Assembly (NCBI GenBank): GCA_964485855.1
Contig: CAZAKI010000002.1
Span: 53,511-117,510, forward strand
Length of the DNA: 64,000 nt
Direction: 5' to 3'
Source of the DNA: UBA993 sp964485855
GTDB lineage: Bacteria; Bacillota; Dethiobacteria; DTU022
The notes under the pieces are model-generated. The model did no database searches. It worked only from the letters and a program-made list of their open reading frames with translations, and was not told where the DNA came from. This document shows positions 25,491-35,149 of this stretch, piece after piece (the stretch's first letter is position 1; the number at the start of each line of letters is the position of its first letter). Both the position numbers and the translations under genes were made by a program.

Positions 25491-26804
25491 ATGCATCATC
25501 ATTCTGCACCACTGGCTCCTTTAGCAAAGGATTTGTGCAGTGGTAACCTCGATCTGAAACATTATGTCAATGAACTTTGCGACCGATTGGAAGATGTTGA
25601 CAAAAAAGTTGAAGCATTTCTACCGGAAAAAGAGCGACGGAAAAGACTGCTCGAAGAAGCCGATCTGCTGATCAGAACTTATCCGAACCCGGCTAAGAGG
25701 CCCCCGCTTTATGGAATACCAATTGGGGTAAAAGATATCTACCGCGTCGATGGTTTTCCTACTTGTGCCGGCTCAAAACTCGATCCTTGTTTACTCGCTG
25801 GAACTGAAGCAGATGCGGTAAGGCTTTTACGCCACTCCGGCGCACTTGTTTTAGGTAAAACCGTCACTACCGAGTTTGCCTATTTTGATCCGGGACCAAC
25901 CCGGAATCCCCACAATCTGAACCACACCCCGGGTGGTTCCAGCAGTGGCTCTGCGGCGGCAGTAGCGGCCGGATTAAGTCCTTTAACTTTAGGCACCCAG
26001 ACGATCGGTTCGATCAACAGGCCGGCGGCATACTGTGGTGTAATTGGTTTTAAACCCAGTTATAACCGAATTTCCACTGCCGGGTTGCTCTATTTCTCCA
26101 GATCAGCCGATCATGTAGGCTGCTTTACCCAGGATGTTGAGGGAATGATCTTAACAGCCCGCATCCTCTGTCACGACTGGCAGGAGATAACCGTTAAATA
26201 TCGGCCGGTTTTAGGGATACCCAAAGGCAAATACCTTGAACAGACAGAACCTGAAGCCCTTGAATTTTTCTATGGGCAAATTAATCAACTTAAAACTGGG
26301 GGATATGAAGTTAAAGAATTGCTTGCTCTTAATGATATTGAAACAATAAATACCTGGCACCGAAAACTAATCTCGGCGGAGATGGCTGCTGAGCACCATG
26401 ATTTATTCGCCCGCTGCTCAGAATTGTATCGCCCCAGGACTGCTGAAATCATTGAGGAAGGACAGGCAGTATCCAGAAATGAATTATTGGAAGCGCGGCG
26501 TCAGCAGAAAATCTTGCATGATAAACTGGAAAACCAGATGCGTAGGGAAAAAATAGATTTATGGGTTACGCCTGCGGCAACCGGTCCTGCCCCGGAAGGG
26601 ATCGAGGCAACTGGCAATCCGGCGATGAGCTTGCCCTGGACTCACTGCGGATTGCCAACAGTTTCTGTCCCAGCAGGTAAAGTGGCAGGTGGTCTACCAC
26701 TCGGGTTGCAGCTGGTGGCGCCATTTATGGGTGATGAGCTTCTTCTTGCCTGGTCCGCAGGGATCGCGGAAATATTTAGTGATTACCAGGCTTATAATGC
26801 TTAG
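25491..26804 (+). CDS. Amidase-signature family hydrolase
   Basis: 437 residues. The Ser-cisSer-Lys triad is visible: Lys in GVKDIYRVDG, the cis-Ser in GGSSSGSAAAVAAG, and the nucleophile Ser in TQTIGSINRPA. The family includes GatA and many amide hydrolases. There is no gatB or gatC nearby, and the protein has an unusual N-terminal extension of about 60 helical residues, so it is more likely a stand-alone amidase than a tRNA amidotransferase subunit. AAGGAGG precedes the ATG. Substrate unknown. Confidence 0.85.
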   Translation: MHHHSAPLAPLAKDLCSGNLDLKHYVNELCDRLEDVDKKVEAFLPEKERRKRLLEEADLLIRTYPNPAKRPPLYGIPIGVKDIYRVDGFPTCAGSKLDPCLLAGTEADAVRLLRHSGALVLGKTVTTEFAYFDPGPTRNPHNLNHTPGGSSSGSAAAVAAGLSPLTLGTQTIGSINRPAAYCGVIGFKPSYNRISTAGLLYFSRSADHVGCFTQDVEGMILTARILCHDWQEITVKYRPVLGIPKGKYLEQTEPEALEFFYGQINQLKTGGYEVKELLALNDIETINTWHRKLISAEMAAEHHDLFARCSELYRPRTAEIIEEGQAVSRNELLEARRQQKILHDKLENQMRREKIDLWVTPAATGPAPEGIEATGNPAMSLPWTHCGLPTVSVPAGKVAGGLPLGLQLVAPFMGDELLLAWSAGIAEIFSDYQAYNA

Positions 26805-26855
26805 AGACAAAGGCGGCCGGTAGTTTTAAGTGATCGCTAGCCCTTAATCCGGTAA

Positions 26856-27314
26856 TCAAGCAACCTTTTTATTAGAGAAATGATCGAAAATGTAAGCTGC
26901 TCCGCGGGTAATGATTACTGCTAAGATAGTGCGGGTAGTGATCATTATTACCGGATTGGCGCCAAAAACTGAAAAAAGAAAAGTATCTTCGATTACTGAA
27001 TGTGAAATACTGAGGAAGATCCCAATCAGCAGTAGATCTCTTTTTTGCAGGAACCCTTCCCTGGAATACTCGATGATCAGAGCCGATCCGAGGACGATGC
27101 CAAAGAAAATGCCGGCAAAAAGAGGGAGAGCGGCTTCTTCCGGAAGGGATATAAACTTAAGTAGTCCTTTAATTTTACCGGTTAATAATTCAATAATCTT
27201 AAAATGCCTGGCCAACTCGATCATAATTAATACCGGAACCAGAATCAGGGCAATTTTACCCATGCTGACCAGAGTCGATACTATTGTTTCATAGAGAAGA
27301 ATGATTATATCCAT
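26856..27314 (-). CDS. Gate-domain (nucleoside recognition) membrane protein, second half
   Basis: 152 residues, mostly four hydrophobic helices, with LPEEAALPLFAGIFFGI resembling the Gate-domain core seen in FeoB and SpmA/SpmB. Encoded four bases after a related 140-residue protein, so the two probably form a heteromeric pair equivalent to the two Gate halves of larger transporters. The substrate is unknown. The name nucleoside recognition comes from family history and should not be taken as function. Confidence 0.75.
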   Translation of the reverse strand: MDIIILLYETIVSTLVSMGKIALILVPVLIMIELARHFKIIELLTGKIKGLLKFISLPEEAALPLFAGIFFGIVLGSALIIEYSREGFLQKRDLLLIGIFLSISHSVIEDTFLFSVFGANPVIMITTRTILAVIITRGAAYIFDHFSNKKVA

Positions 27315-27318
27315 TGGA

Positions 27319-27759
27319 TCAGCCTCCTAAAACCATACCGTAGAAAAGATTGAGCAAAATTCCGGCGGAAAACGCCGTTATTAGCCTTAATACTACTGAA
27401 AAAGGAATACGCAGCCCTGTATAGCTGCAAATGACGGTTTCGACCGGTAGTTCGTGACAGATACCAATCATCACTGCCAGAATGGTAATCTGTCGAGGAG
27501 AAAGGGTAAGCGCTGGAATAGCTCCCATGGCAGCGTAAATATTGATAAAAAACCCAAGCAGCAATGATATTGTCGCTTCGCCGGGTAAACCAAATAGCTT
27601 CATCACTGGGGCAAAATGCTCTGCAACCAGGGCAACAATGCCAAAGTAATCAAGCAGGGCTACCAGGCATGATACCGGTATAATGATTTTGATCAACAGC
27701 AACATTAGTTTAAAGCTTTTCTGTAAGCCCTTGAGAACAGGTTCTGCTAGTCTAGACAG
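27319..27759 (-). CDS. Gate-domain (nucleoside recognition) membrane protein, first half; probable CTG start
   Basis: 128 residues if started at the ATG at 27705, but that ATG lacks a ribosome site and cuts into the first helix. The frame stays open upstream to a CTG at 27759 lying nine bases after AAAGGAG, giving 146 residues with an amphipathic N-terminus (SRLAEPVLKGLQKSFKL) normal for the family. The core LPGEATISLLLGFF closely matches LPGEAVSTLLIGF of FeoB in this window, and ICHELPVE follows. Divergent from fetA. A rare CTG start is inferred, not proven. Confidence 0.72.
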   Translation of the reverse strand: MSRLAEPVLKGLQKSFKLMLLLIKIIIPVSCLVALLDYFGIVALVAEHFAPVMKLFGLPGEATISLLLGFFINIYAAMGAIPALTLSPRQITILAVMIGICHELPVETVICSYTGLRIPFSVVLRLITAFSAGILLNLFYGMVLGG

Positions 27760-27800
27760 TTTAATAATCTCCTTTCCAAAAGAAGGGCAGAAGTGCTATC

Positions 27801-28466
27801 ATGCCAGATGTTTTCAGCCTGAAGGAAGCAACTTACCGCGAAATTCTCTATATCCCGGAACTGGTGATCCCCGGCAGCACGTTATTTACAATCACCGGGA
27901 AAAGCGGCAGCGGCAAGTCTACCCTGCTTAAACTCCTTAACAACCTGATTAGCTGCGATCGGGGCACAATATCCTATCGAGGTCGCAATCTAAACAGCCT
28001 TGATCCGGTGATCCTGCGCCGGAAAGTAGTAATGGTTCCCCAGACTCCTTATATTTTTCCTGGAACTCTGGAGGATAATATCCGGCTGGCTTTTAATTTT
28101 AACGGTAAAGAGCCTCCAGAGCAAGCCGCTATGAAAGATCTGTTGGCAACTTTCGGTTTGCCCTTTAATTTGGATCAGGATAGCGCTAATCTTTCCGGTG
28201 GTGAGAAACAGAGGTTAGCCCTGGCCAGGGCAGTTCTGCTTGAGCCGGATACAATGCTGCTAGACGAACCAACGGCAGCGCTTGATGCGGAAACTGCAAG
28301 AGACATTCTCAACTTTTTGGTTAAATGGGTAAAAAGCGAGCAAAAAGCTGTTGTTATGGTCAGCCATGCCGGAAAGATGATTAGAAGTAAGGCCGACTGG
28401 CTATTAACCCTGGCCGATGGTCAGATTAAGCAACTAGAAAAGCTTGCAAACGGGAGATTTGCTTAA
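27801..28466 (+). CDS. fetA: ABC transporter ATP-binding protein, FetA type
   Basis: 221 residues: Walker A GKSGSGKS, Q-loop MVPQTPYIF, signature LSGGEKQR, Walker B MLLDEPTAALD, H-loop VSHA. Couples ATP to the FetB permease whose gene overlaps its last base. In Escherichia coli FetAB exports iron and protects from peroxide stress; the same role fits the iron-rich context. The start is the ATG at 27801. Confidence 0.85.
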   Translation: MPDVFSLKEATYREILYIPELVIPGSTLFTITGKSGSGKSTLLKLLNNLISCDRGTISYRGRNLNSLDPVILRRKVVMVPQTPYIFPGTLEDNIRLAFNFNGKEPPEQAAMKDLLATFGLPFNLDQDSANLSGGEKQRLALARAVLLEPDTMLLDEPTAALDAETARDILNFLVKWVKSEQKAVVMVSHAGKMIRSKADWLLTLADGQIKQLEKLANGRFA

Positions 28467-29272
28467 TGCCGGATCAGTTGTCAATTGAAAATTGGAGATT
28501 GCTTGCGTCGTACCTGTTTCTGGTCATGCTGCTGGTTATTTCTTGCCTGCTACGGTTGCGGCGTGGCAAGGAGTTTGTAGTTGCAGCAATCAGGATGACG
28601 CTTCAGCTCTTGTTGGCCGGTTATATTCTGGATCTGGTGTTTGGGCAGAATAATCCCCTGGTAACCGTGGCCATCTTTTTCTTCATGCAGGGGTTTGCCA
28701 TCTATACCATTATTCATCGGTTGAAACATAAAATATCTTCCAGGCTGAAAAGGACGGTTGTAGCCGCTGTTTTCCTCGGCACTTCACTGCCGCTTGCTTA
28801 TTTTATGCTGGTGGTTATCGCCGCTGAACCCTGGTATGAACCGCGTTATTTTATTCCCATAGCCGGTATGACTATTGGTAACTCAATGACCGGTATTACT
28901 CTCGGTGTAGAAAGATTGAACCAGGCATTCACCTCCGGTCGAGCCAGGATCGAAGAAGCGCTGATGCTTGGTGCAACCCCTCAGATTGCGGTCAGTGAGT
29001 TCCTGGGCGAAACTTTTAGTGCAGCGATTATCCCGACGATTAATGCCATGCTCGGCATGGGCCTGGTTTTCATTCCGGGAATGATGACCGGGCAGATCTT
29101 AGCAGGTTCCTCAGCCATTGAAGCGATCAAATATCAAATAGTGATCATGATGGGCATCGCCGGAAGTGTTTCATTAGCCGTATATCTTGTGATCCAGATG
29201 GGCTACCGGACATATTTCAACGACCGGGCCCAATTAGATGAAAATAATTACGTAGCGAAGAGAAACAGCTAA
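28466..29272 (+). CDS. fetB: ABC transporter permease, FetB (UPF0014) family
   Basis: 268 residues with about seven transmembrane helices and the UPF0014 motifs RMTLQLLLAGYIL, GMTIGNSMTG, EALMLGATP and FIPGMMTGQILAG. Forms an exporter with the FetA ATPase; its ATG overlaps the fetA stop, so translation is coupled. Exported substrate is likely iron by homology. Convergent with the site-2 protease gene. Confidence 0.88.
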   Translation: MPDQLSIENWRLLASYLFLVMLLVISCLLRLRRGKEFVVAAIRMTLQLLLAGYILDLVFGQNNPLVTVAIFFFMQGFAIYTIIHRLKHKISSRLKRTVVAAVFLGTSLPLAYFMLVVIAAEPWYEPRYFIPIAGMTIGNSMTGITLGVERLNQAFTSGRARIEEALMLGATPQIAVSEFLGETFSAAIIPTINAMLGMGLVFIPGMMTGQILAGSSAIEAIKYQIVIMMGIAGSVSLAVYLVIQMGYRTYFNDRAQLDENNYVAKRNS

Positions 29273-29280
29273 AGCTTTAA

Positions 29281-30399
29281 TTACTCTTCGCGCAGGACCA
29301 TGTGCATCTGCATGAAGCGCATCATATCGGTACGGCTGAGCAGGCCGACCAAGTCACCGCTTTTCATTACCAATGCACGTCCGGTATTCTGGGCGGCCAT
29401 TTTCATCATTACCTCGGCTGCATCACTTTCAGGGGTTAAGATCATCACCTGCTTCAAGGGGGTAAGAACCCTGGATACCCTGGTTTCGGACCATTTTTCA
29501 CGGGGTATTTCTTTCATATTCTGCAGTGACACCAAACCGTGCGTGGTTGAGCCGTAAACTACCGGGAAGGCTCCGTATTTGTGCTGCAGGAAATGCTCTG
29601 CCAGCTCCTCCAAAGTATGATCAGGGGAGACGGTAACCAGGTTGGTACTCATCAGCTCTGCCACTTTCATGCCGGAGAAGGTTTCTTTAAACACCAGCTG
29701 GGAATAGCTTGATTGACCGGCCTGATTGATCATCCAACCGAGAAAGATCAGCCAGAGACCCCAAAGATCTCCCTGAATGAAGATCATCAGGAAACCAAGT
29801 CCCATGGCCAGGAAAGAAAGAACAGTGCCTAAACCAACAGCTATCCTGGTTGCTTTGAGCATGTTCTTGCCGAAAAGCCAGACGAGCGAACGAAAAATTC
29901 TGCCGCCGTCTAAGGGAAAAGCCGGGATTAGGTTGAAAATAGCCATGATCAGGTTCAGGCGGGCAACGAAAAAAATTGCCTCGCTGACAATCTGACCGGG
30001 TGAAAAGATGAGGTAATAAGCTGCTCCGAATAACAAAGCAATCAGCAGGCTGGTCAGCGGCCCGGCAGCGGTAACTTTTAACTCGGTTGAAGGGTTTGTT
30101 GGCTCACTCTCCATCTGGGCTACCCCGCCAAAAATAAACAGGGTGATTTTCTTTATGGGGATACCTGCCCTGATTGCTACCAGGGAGTGGCCAAACTCAT
30201 GGGTCAGCACTGAAGCAAAAAATACGATTGTGGTTAAAATACCGGCAACCCAGAAAATATTTTGGTTCTGTTCTTCCACGACAGTAGGGAAGTAGCCTTG
30301 AGCCAGGGTCAGGCTGAATAAGAAAAAGATCAACAGCCAGCTGAAATGAATTTCAACCGGAATACCTCTGATTGTCATCAGGCGAAAAGAGCTGTTCAT
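29281..30399 (-). CDS. Site-2 protease family membrane metalloprotease with CBS domains
   Basis: 372 residues. The M50 zinc motif is LTHEFGHS (HExxH), with the second metal ligand in PAFPLDGGRIFRS; transmembrane helices fill residues 1-215 and a CBS-domain pair fills about 240-365 (MSTNLVTVSPDHTLEELAEHF and later VLTPLKQVMILTPE, in parts). Such proteases cut membrane-bound anti-sigma factors or other short helices; the CBS pair may sense adenine nucleotides. No obvious substrate is encoded next to it. Confidence 0.9.
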   Translation of the reverse strand: MNSSFRLMTIRGIPVEIHFSWLLIFFLFSLTLAQGYFPTVVEEQNQNIFWVAGILTTIVFFASVLTHEFGHSLVAIRAGIPIKKITLFIFGGVAQMESEPTNPSTELKVTAAGPLTSLLIALLFGAAYYLIFSPGQIVSEAIFFVARLNLIMAIFNLIPAFPLDGGRIFRSLVWLFGKNMLKATRIAVGLGTVLSFLAMGLGFLMIFIQGDLWGLWLIFLGWMINQAGQSSYSQLVFKETFSGMKVAELMSTNLVTVSPDHTLEELAEHFLQHKYGAFPVVYGSTTHGLVSLQNMKEIPREKWSETRVSRVLTPLKQVMILTPESDAAEVMMKMAAQNTGRALVMKSGDLVGLLSRTDMMRFMQMHMVLREE

Positions 30400-30500
30400 T
30401 ATTCGAGATGCCTCCTTCAGGTTTGTTTAGTATAATACAGGCATGGAATTTACAATCATGATGGTATTTTTCTTATTATACAACAATCGGTGGTGGATAA

Positions 30501-30929
30501 ATGAAAACCCGAAATATCGCCATATTTGTGGCTCTTGATCTTGCTACGCTTCTTGCTGTCCTGTTGGTGCTCAGCTATTACGGCATGAGTCATTTAATGA
30601 TCCTGCTGCTGGGAGCAGTGCTATTAATATTGGCCCTCTATGATTTGTCCAGCGGTCTGTTGTCGGCTTTTTTCTCTGATTTCTTCAGACTGGAAACCCC
30701 TGCCGATCTGGGTCGTTTTAAAATAATGCCGGTTATGCTGGCGGCCTTTCTTTTAGTGATCAGTGCGCCGGTAGTCTTTGAACACGGTTTGGTTAATGAA
30801 GGCCAGCGTTGGGCCATGCAGCATGAAGGGCAATTTTTGAGGATAGCTCTGCCTGCTGCCATTGGAGGTCTGGTGGTAATCGCGATTGCCTTGGGCACAA
30901 TTTATGCAGGACGAAAACGAAAAGAGTAA
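30501..30929 (+). CDS. Small membrane protein of unknown function
   Basis: 142 residues with four predicted transmembrane helices (about 7-26, 30-52, 72-92, 112-134) and a basic C-terminus (AGRKRKE). A TATACA-like -10 and weak ribosome site precede the ATG. I do not recognise the family. It sits alone between the divergent site-2 protease gene and the convergent queG. Confidence 0.65.
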   Translation: MKTRNIAIFVALDLATLLAVLLVLSYYGMSHLMILLLGAVLLILALYDLSSGLLSAFFSDFFRLETPADLGRFKIMPVMLAAFLLVISAPVVFEHGLVNEGQRWAMQHEGQFLRIALPAAIGGLVVIAIALGTIYAGRKRKE

Positions 30930-30991
30930 TCCATAAAGGGGAGATCAGTTGAAGTTGCCTGGTAAGCTGAGTCTTAAAGCAAGTCTCATCT

Positions 30992-32125
30992 TTAGCAAGG
31001 ATTAAAACTTAGAGCAGTTAATGCTTCTTGGCGAACGCTTTCTTCCGGGTCTCTTTTAGCAGATCTTTCGAGTGCTTTAAAGGCTTGTCTCCCTCCGAGT
31101 TGACCAAGTGACCAGGCGGAATGAAGTCTGATCACTGGGCGGGAATCATTTTCTAAAATCCTGGCCAGGGTATGAACAGCAATTTGGTCTTTGCTGTTAC
31201 CAAGGGCGATAATTACATTCCGCTGCAGGGTAGTTTTGCCCCGCCAACCGGCCGATGTAAGCTTAATGGTCAGATCAAATTCTCTGCGGGTGATATTGAG
31301 CAGCGGCAGGAGCAGAGGTTCGGCCGGGAAAAGCTCGAAACTGAACTCTTGAAGGGGCGAAGGGCTAATCTCATTATTAAGAGGACAGACCTGCTGGCAA
31401 AGGTCACACCCGTAAATCTTCTTCCCCAGAAGGGCGCGCAGCTCACGGGGAAAAATACCTGCTGCCTGGGTCAAATAGGACAGGCAGCGATGAGGGTTAA
31501 GGATGTACGGTGCTACCAATGCTCCGGTCGGACAGGCCGCACGGCACTGACCACATTGCAGGCACCGATTATTAATTTCATGATCGGCTTCAATCTCGAC
31601 ATCGACCAAAATAGTGCACAGGGCAACGTATGAACCGTATAGATTATTTACAACAGTACAGTTTTCCGCGATCAGACCCAACCCGCAGCGTCTAGCTATT
31701 TCCCGTTCCAACAGGGGGCTGCGATCGGCTAGAATCCGGTAGTTAAATTGCCGGTTACTATTTTTCTGAACGAGTGCTATTAAGTTCTCTGCTTTATTTT
31801 TAAGGACTAGGTGATAGTCAACTGCTCTTGCGCAGCGGGCAACAGAGCCCCGCGGTCCGGCACAAGATAGCCGTTGACTATTTTCTGCAGCGGCATAAGG
31901 TACGGCCAGCGTAACGATAGAACGACAATTTTTTAGTTGATATTCAGGATACAGACGCAGCTCAGAATTATGTTCTTCGAACCTGGTCAGATATTTTTCT
32001 CTACTTCTTTTTTCAAGCAGATCTCTGAATTGGTCAAACGAAAGTGATTTTGTAACCCCTAACTGGTCAATGTTAATTGAACGCGCAAGCTTTTTAAGCT
32101 TTTCATTTTCGATCAGCATGAGCAA
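30992..32125 (-). CDS. queG: Epoxyqueuosine reductase
   Basis: 377 residues. The N-terminal cobalamin-binding domain is followed by two ferredoxin-type clusters, CLQCGQCRAACPTGAL and CDLCQQVCPLN, and a C-terminal HEAT-like segment. Reduces epoxyqueuosine to queuosine in tRNA, using cobalamin. An alternative ATG lies two codons downstream of the first. Followed by, but not obviously cotranscribed with, neighbouring genes; no other queuosine gene is present here. Confidence 0.9.
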   Translation of the reverse strand: MLMLIENEKLKKLARSINIDQLGVTKSLSFDQFRDLLEKRSREKYLTRFEEHNSELRLYPEYQLKNCRSIVTLAVPYAAAENSQRLSCAGPRGSVARCARAVDYHLVLKNKAENLIALVQKNSNRQFNYRILADRSPLLEREIARRCGLGLIAENCTVVNNLYGSYVALCTILVDVEIEADHEINNRCLQCGQCRAACPTGALVAPYILNPHRCLSYLTQAAGIFPRELRALLGKKIYGCDLCQQVCPLNNEISPSPLQEFSFELFPAEPLLLPLLNITRREFDLTIKLTSAGWRGKTTLQRNVIIALGNSKDQIAVHTLARILENDSRPVIRLHSAWSLGQLGGRQAFKALERSAKRDPEESVRQEALTALSFNPC

Positions 32126-32201
32126 CCTCCCGGGAGCACCTCATAAATCATCTAATGATTTGCAATCCCAGTTAAATTATTACTGGCCAGATTGAGGTTT
32201 A

Positions 32202-33191
32202 TTAACCGGGATTGTGGCAGGCGACCCACTGATGATCTCCGGTAGCGGTTTCAGCAGGTTCCACTTCCCGGCAAATGGGTAACACGTTACGGCAGCGGGT
32301 GTGAAAGTAACAGCCAGTTGGCGGATTAATTGGGCTGGGGACATCGCCCTCAAGAATGATGCGTTTTCTCTTGCGTTCCACGGTCGGATCGGCGATGGGT
32401 ACAGCGGAAATAAGCGCCTTGGTGTAAGGGTGTTGAGGATTTACATAGAGGTTCTCACTGTTAATCAGTTCAACAATTTTGCCAAGATACATTACTGCTA
32501 CGCGGTCTGAAAGGTAGCGAATCATCGACAAATCATGAGCTATTACCAGGTAGGTTAATCCCAGTTCGTTCTGCAGATCTTCGAGCATGTTAATGATCTG
32601 GGCCTGGATTGATACATCAACGGCCGAGATTGGTTCATCGCACACGATGATTTCCGGTTCAACGGCTATTGCCCGGGCAATGCCAATTCTCTGCCTTTGT
32701 CCTCCACTGAATTCATGTGGGTAGCGGTTAATATGTTCCGGATTGAGACCAACCAAATCCAACAGGTACTGAATTCTTTCTACTCTTTCGCTGCAGTTCG
32801 CTGCCAGGTTGTGAATATCAATCGGTTCGCCTACAATGTCGCCGACCGTCATTCTTGGATTTAAGGAAGAATAGGGATCCTGAAAGATCATTTGCATCTG
32901 TCTCCGGTAGGCAGCTTTATTAATTTTTCCTGTTTTGAAAAGATCTTCGTCCTTATAGAGAACATTTCCCGCAGTAGGAGTATAAAGACCAATTAAAGTC
33001 CGTCCGACAGTGGTTTTACCGCAGCCACTTTCTCCTACCAGGCCTAGCGTTTCACCCTTTTTGATCTGAAAAGAGACTCCATCAACCGCTTTTACCGTTA
33101 ACCTTGTAGTAATTAAACCGGATGTTTTCGTAAAATGTTTTTTGAGCTGACGGGCTTCAATCACCGGTTTTTCTGCCGAAGCCAGGATCAT
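32202..33191 (-). CDS. oppF: Oligopeptide ABC transporter ATP-binding protein F
   Basis: 329 residues: Walker A GESGCGKT, Q-loop MIFQDPYSSLNPRM, signature FSGGQRQRIG, Walker B IIVCDEPISAVD, and the C-terminal PTGCYFHTRCRN motif that in this family ligates an iron-sulfur cluster or metal. Last gene of a five-gene opp operon; its ATG overlaps the oppD stop. Powers peptide import with OppD. Confidence 0.93.
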   Translation of the reverse strand: MILASAEKPVIEARQLKKHFTKTSGLITTRLTVKAVDGVSFQIKKGETLGLVGESGCGKTTVGRTLIGLYTPTAGNVLYKDEDLFKTGKINKAAYRRQMQMIFQDPYSSLNPRMTVGDIVGEPIDIHNLAANCSERVERIQYLLDLVGLNPEHINRYPHEFSGGQRQRIGIARAIAVEPEIIVCDEPISAVDVSIQAQIINMLEDLQNELGLTYLVIAHDLSMIRYLSDRVAVMYLGKIVELINSENLYVNPQHPYTKALISAVPIADPTVERKRKRIILEGDVPSPINPPTGCYFHTRCRNVLPICREVEPAETATGDHQWVACHNPG

Positions 33192-34195
33192 TATTTCTTC
33201 ACCTCTTCGTAGTTTCGGGTCACTTTAGGTGCCTGGGGATGTTCTAACCAGCAGCGAACCAGGCTGGGTCCGAAAGGCTCGGGCATCTGTTGTGCACAGA
33301 TCTGCATGGCATAATCGCAGCGGGGCAAAAATGGGCAACTTTCAAAGCGTTGCAGCAGATCAGGCGGCTGACCCCAGATCGGAACAAGTTTTTGTTTTTT
33401 GTCCATATCAACCCGGGGTAGTGAGCGTAATAATCCCCAGGTGTAGGGGTGCAAGGGATGATTTAAAACCTGATCTACCGTGCCGGTCTCAATAATCTGA
33501 CCGGCATACATAACCATCACCCGGTCGGCAAGTCCGGCTACCACCCCTAAATCATGAGTGATTAGGATCAGGGACATTTGCAGCTTTTCCTTAATGGTTT
33601 TTAAGAGCTCCAGGATCTGGGCCTGGATTGTTACATCAAGAGCGGTAGTCGGTTCATCGGCAATTAAAAGCTGGGGATCACAGGCCAGGGCCATGGCAAT
33701 CATCACCCTTTGTCTTAATCCGCCGCTTAGTTCATGTGGATATTGTTTTAGACGGGCTTCAGGCGCAGGTATGCCGACCAAATTTAGCAGCTCCACAGCC
33801 CGCCTGGAAGCTTCTTGGTTACTGATGGTTTTATGCTGCCGCAGACTTTCATTGATTTGAGTACGCACATTCAGCACCGGATTTAAAGAAGTCATCGGGT
33901 CCTGGAAAACCATACTAATTGTGTTGCCCCGGATAGATCGCATTTTTCGTTCTGATTGGTTTAGGATTTCCTCGCCTTTAAAGATAATCGAACCAGCAGT
34001 AATTTTTCCCGGTGGTTCGGGAATCAGGCGCATAATTGACTGGGCAGTGACACTTTTCCCGCAGCCGGATTCACCGACAATGGCCAGGACTTCACCTGTT
34101 TCCAGCTCAAAGTTTAAACCCCTTACTGCCTCGACGATGCCGGCATAGGTTTTAAATTGCACGTGTAAATTTTTGACTGCTAGTAATTTACCCAC
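33191..34195 (-). CDS. oppD: Oligopeptide ABC transporter ATP-binding protein D
   Basis: 334 residues: GESGCGKS, MVFQDPMTSLNPV, LSGGLRQRVM (Gln after LSGG replaced by Leu), LLIADEPTTALD, and the C-terminal cysteine cluster FESCPFLPRCDYAMQIC. Cytoplasmic ATPase partner of OppF in peptide uptake. Starts 12 bases after oppC. Confidence 0.93.
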   Translation of the reverse strand: MGKLLAVKNLHVQFKTYAGIVEAVRGLNFELETGEVLAIVGESGCGKSVTAQSIMRLIPEPPGKITAGSIIFKGEEILNQSERKMRSIRGNTISMVFQDPMTSLNPVLNVRTQINESLRQHKTISNQEASRRAVELLNLVGIPAPEARLKQYPHELSGGLRQRVMIAMALACDPQLLIADEPTTALDVTIQAQILELLKTIKEKLQMSLILITHDLGVVAGLADRVMVMYAGQIIETGTVDQVLNHPLHPYTWGLLRSLPRVDMDKKQKLVPIWGQPPDLLQRFESCPFLPRCDYAMQICAQQMPEPFGPSLVRCWLEHPQAPKVTRNYEEVKK

Positions 34196-34207
34196 GAGTA
34201 GTCCCTC

Positions 34208-35146
34208 CTATTTGCGCATCCGCGGGTCAAGAGCATCGCGCAGCCCGTCACCCAAGAAATTAAAAGCCAGCAGCGTTAGGCTGATCGCCAAAGCCGGAAA
34301 AAGCAAAAGATGCGGAAAGGATTTCAGCGAGGCCAAAGCATCTGAGCTGAGCATCCCCCAACTGGCTCGCGGCGCGGAAACACCCAGGCCGATAAAACTT
34401 AAAAAAGCTTCAGTAAATATTGCTTCTGGTATAGCCAGGGTGGCAGTAACGATAATCGGCCCCATGGCATTGGGAATCAGATGCCTGAACAGTATTTTCA
34501 ACTTTGGTGCGCCAATTGTTTGGGCGGCGAGGATAAATTCCTGCTCTTTAAGGCTTAAAATCTGTCCGCGCACTATCCTGGCCATCGGCAGCCAGAACAC
34601 CAGGCCAAGGGCCAGAAAGATGCTGTAAAGGCCGGCACCGCCTCCGGTTGCCGGAAAGAGCTCTCTGAAAACAACCATCAACATGATCACCCAGAGTAAA
34701 AAGGGGATACTATACATGATGTCTACAAAGCGCATCATGATATTGTCCACTCTTCCACCGAGATAACCGGCAATACCGCCAAAAAAAACACCGATAAAGA
34801 AAGTAGTTATAGCGGCAACAAATCCGACCGCGAGGGAGATACGAGCCCCGTGCATTACCCTGATTAGTTGGTCGCGCCCTAGCGAATCAGTGCCAAAAGG
34901 ATGCTCCACACTGGGCCCTTCATTGCGGCGGTCAAAATCCTGGTCAGAGTAAGAATAAGCGGAAAAATAGGGCCCAAAAATAGCGAAAAGCAGCAGCAGA
35001 ATAATAAACACCAAGCTAACCATGGCAACAGGGTTCGTCTTCAAACGCCGCCAGGCATCCTGCCAATAGGTAATGCTAGGCCTTACCAGTTCCTGGTGAC
35101 TTGGTTTTTCTTTTAGGGGAGCGAACATTCCGGTTGAGATCTGCAT
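34208..35146 (-). CDS. oppC: Oligopeptide ABC transporter permease C
   Basis: 312 residues with an N-terminal cytoplasmic segment, six transmembrane helices and the permease EAA-type loop (QEFILAAQTIGAPKLKI in the cytoplasm), plus FGTDSLGRDQLIR typical of OppC/DppC. Forms the membrane channel with OppB. GGAGTAG lies before the ATG at 35146. Confidence 0.92.
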   Translation of the reverse strand: MQISTGMFAPLKEKPSHQELVRPSITYWQDAWRRLKTNPVAMVSLVFIILLLLFAIFGPYFSAYSYSDQDFDRRNEGPSVEHPFGTDSLGRDQLIRVMHGARISLAVGFVAAITTFFIGVFFGGIAGYLGGRVDNIMMRFVDIMYSIPFLLWVIMLMVVFRELFPATGGGAGLYSIFLALGLVFWLPMARIVRGQILSLKEQEFILAAQTIGAPKLKILFRHLIPNAMGPIIVTATLAIPEAIFTEAFLSFIGLGVSAPRASWGMLSSDALASLKSFPHLLLFPALAISLTLLAFNFLGDGLRDALDPRMRK

Positions 35147-35149
35147 CAG

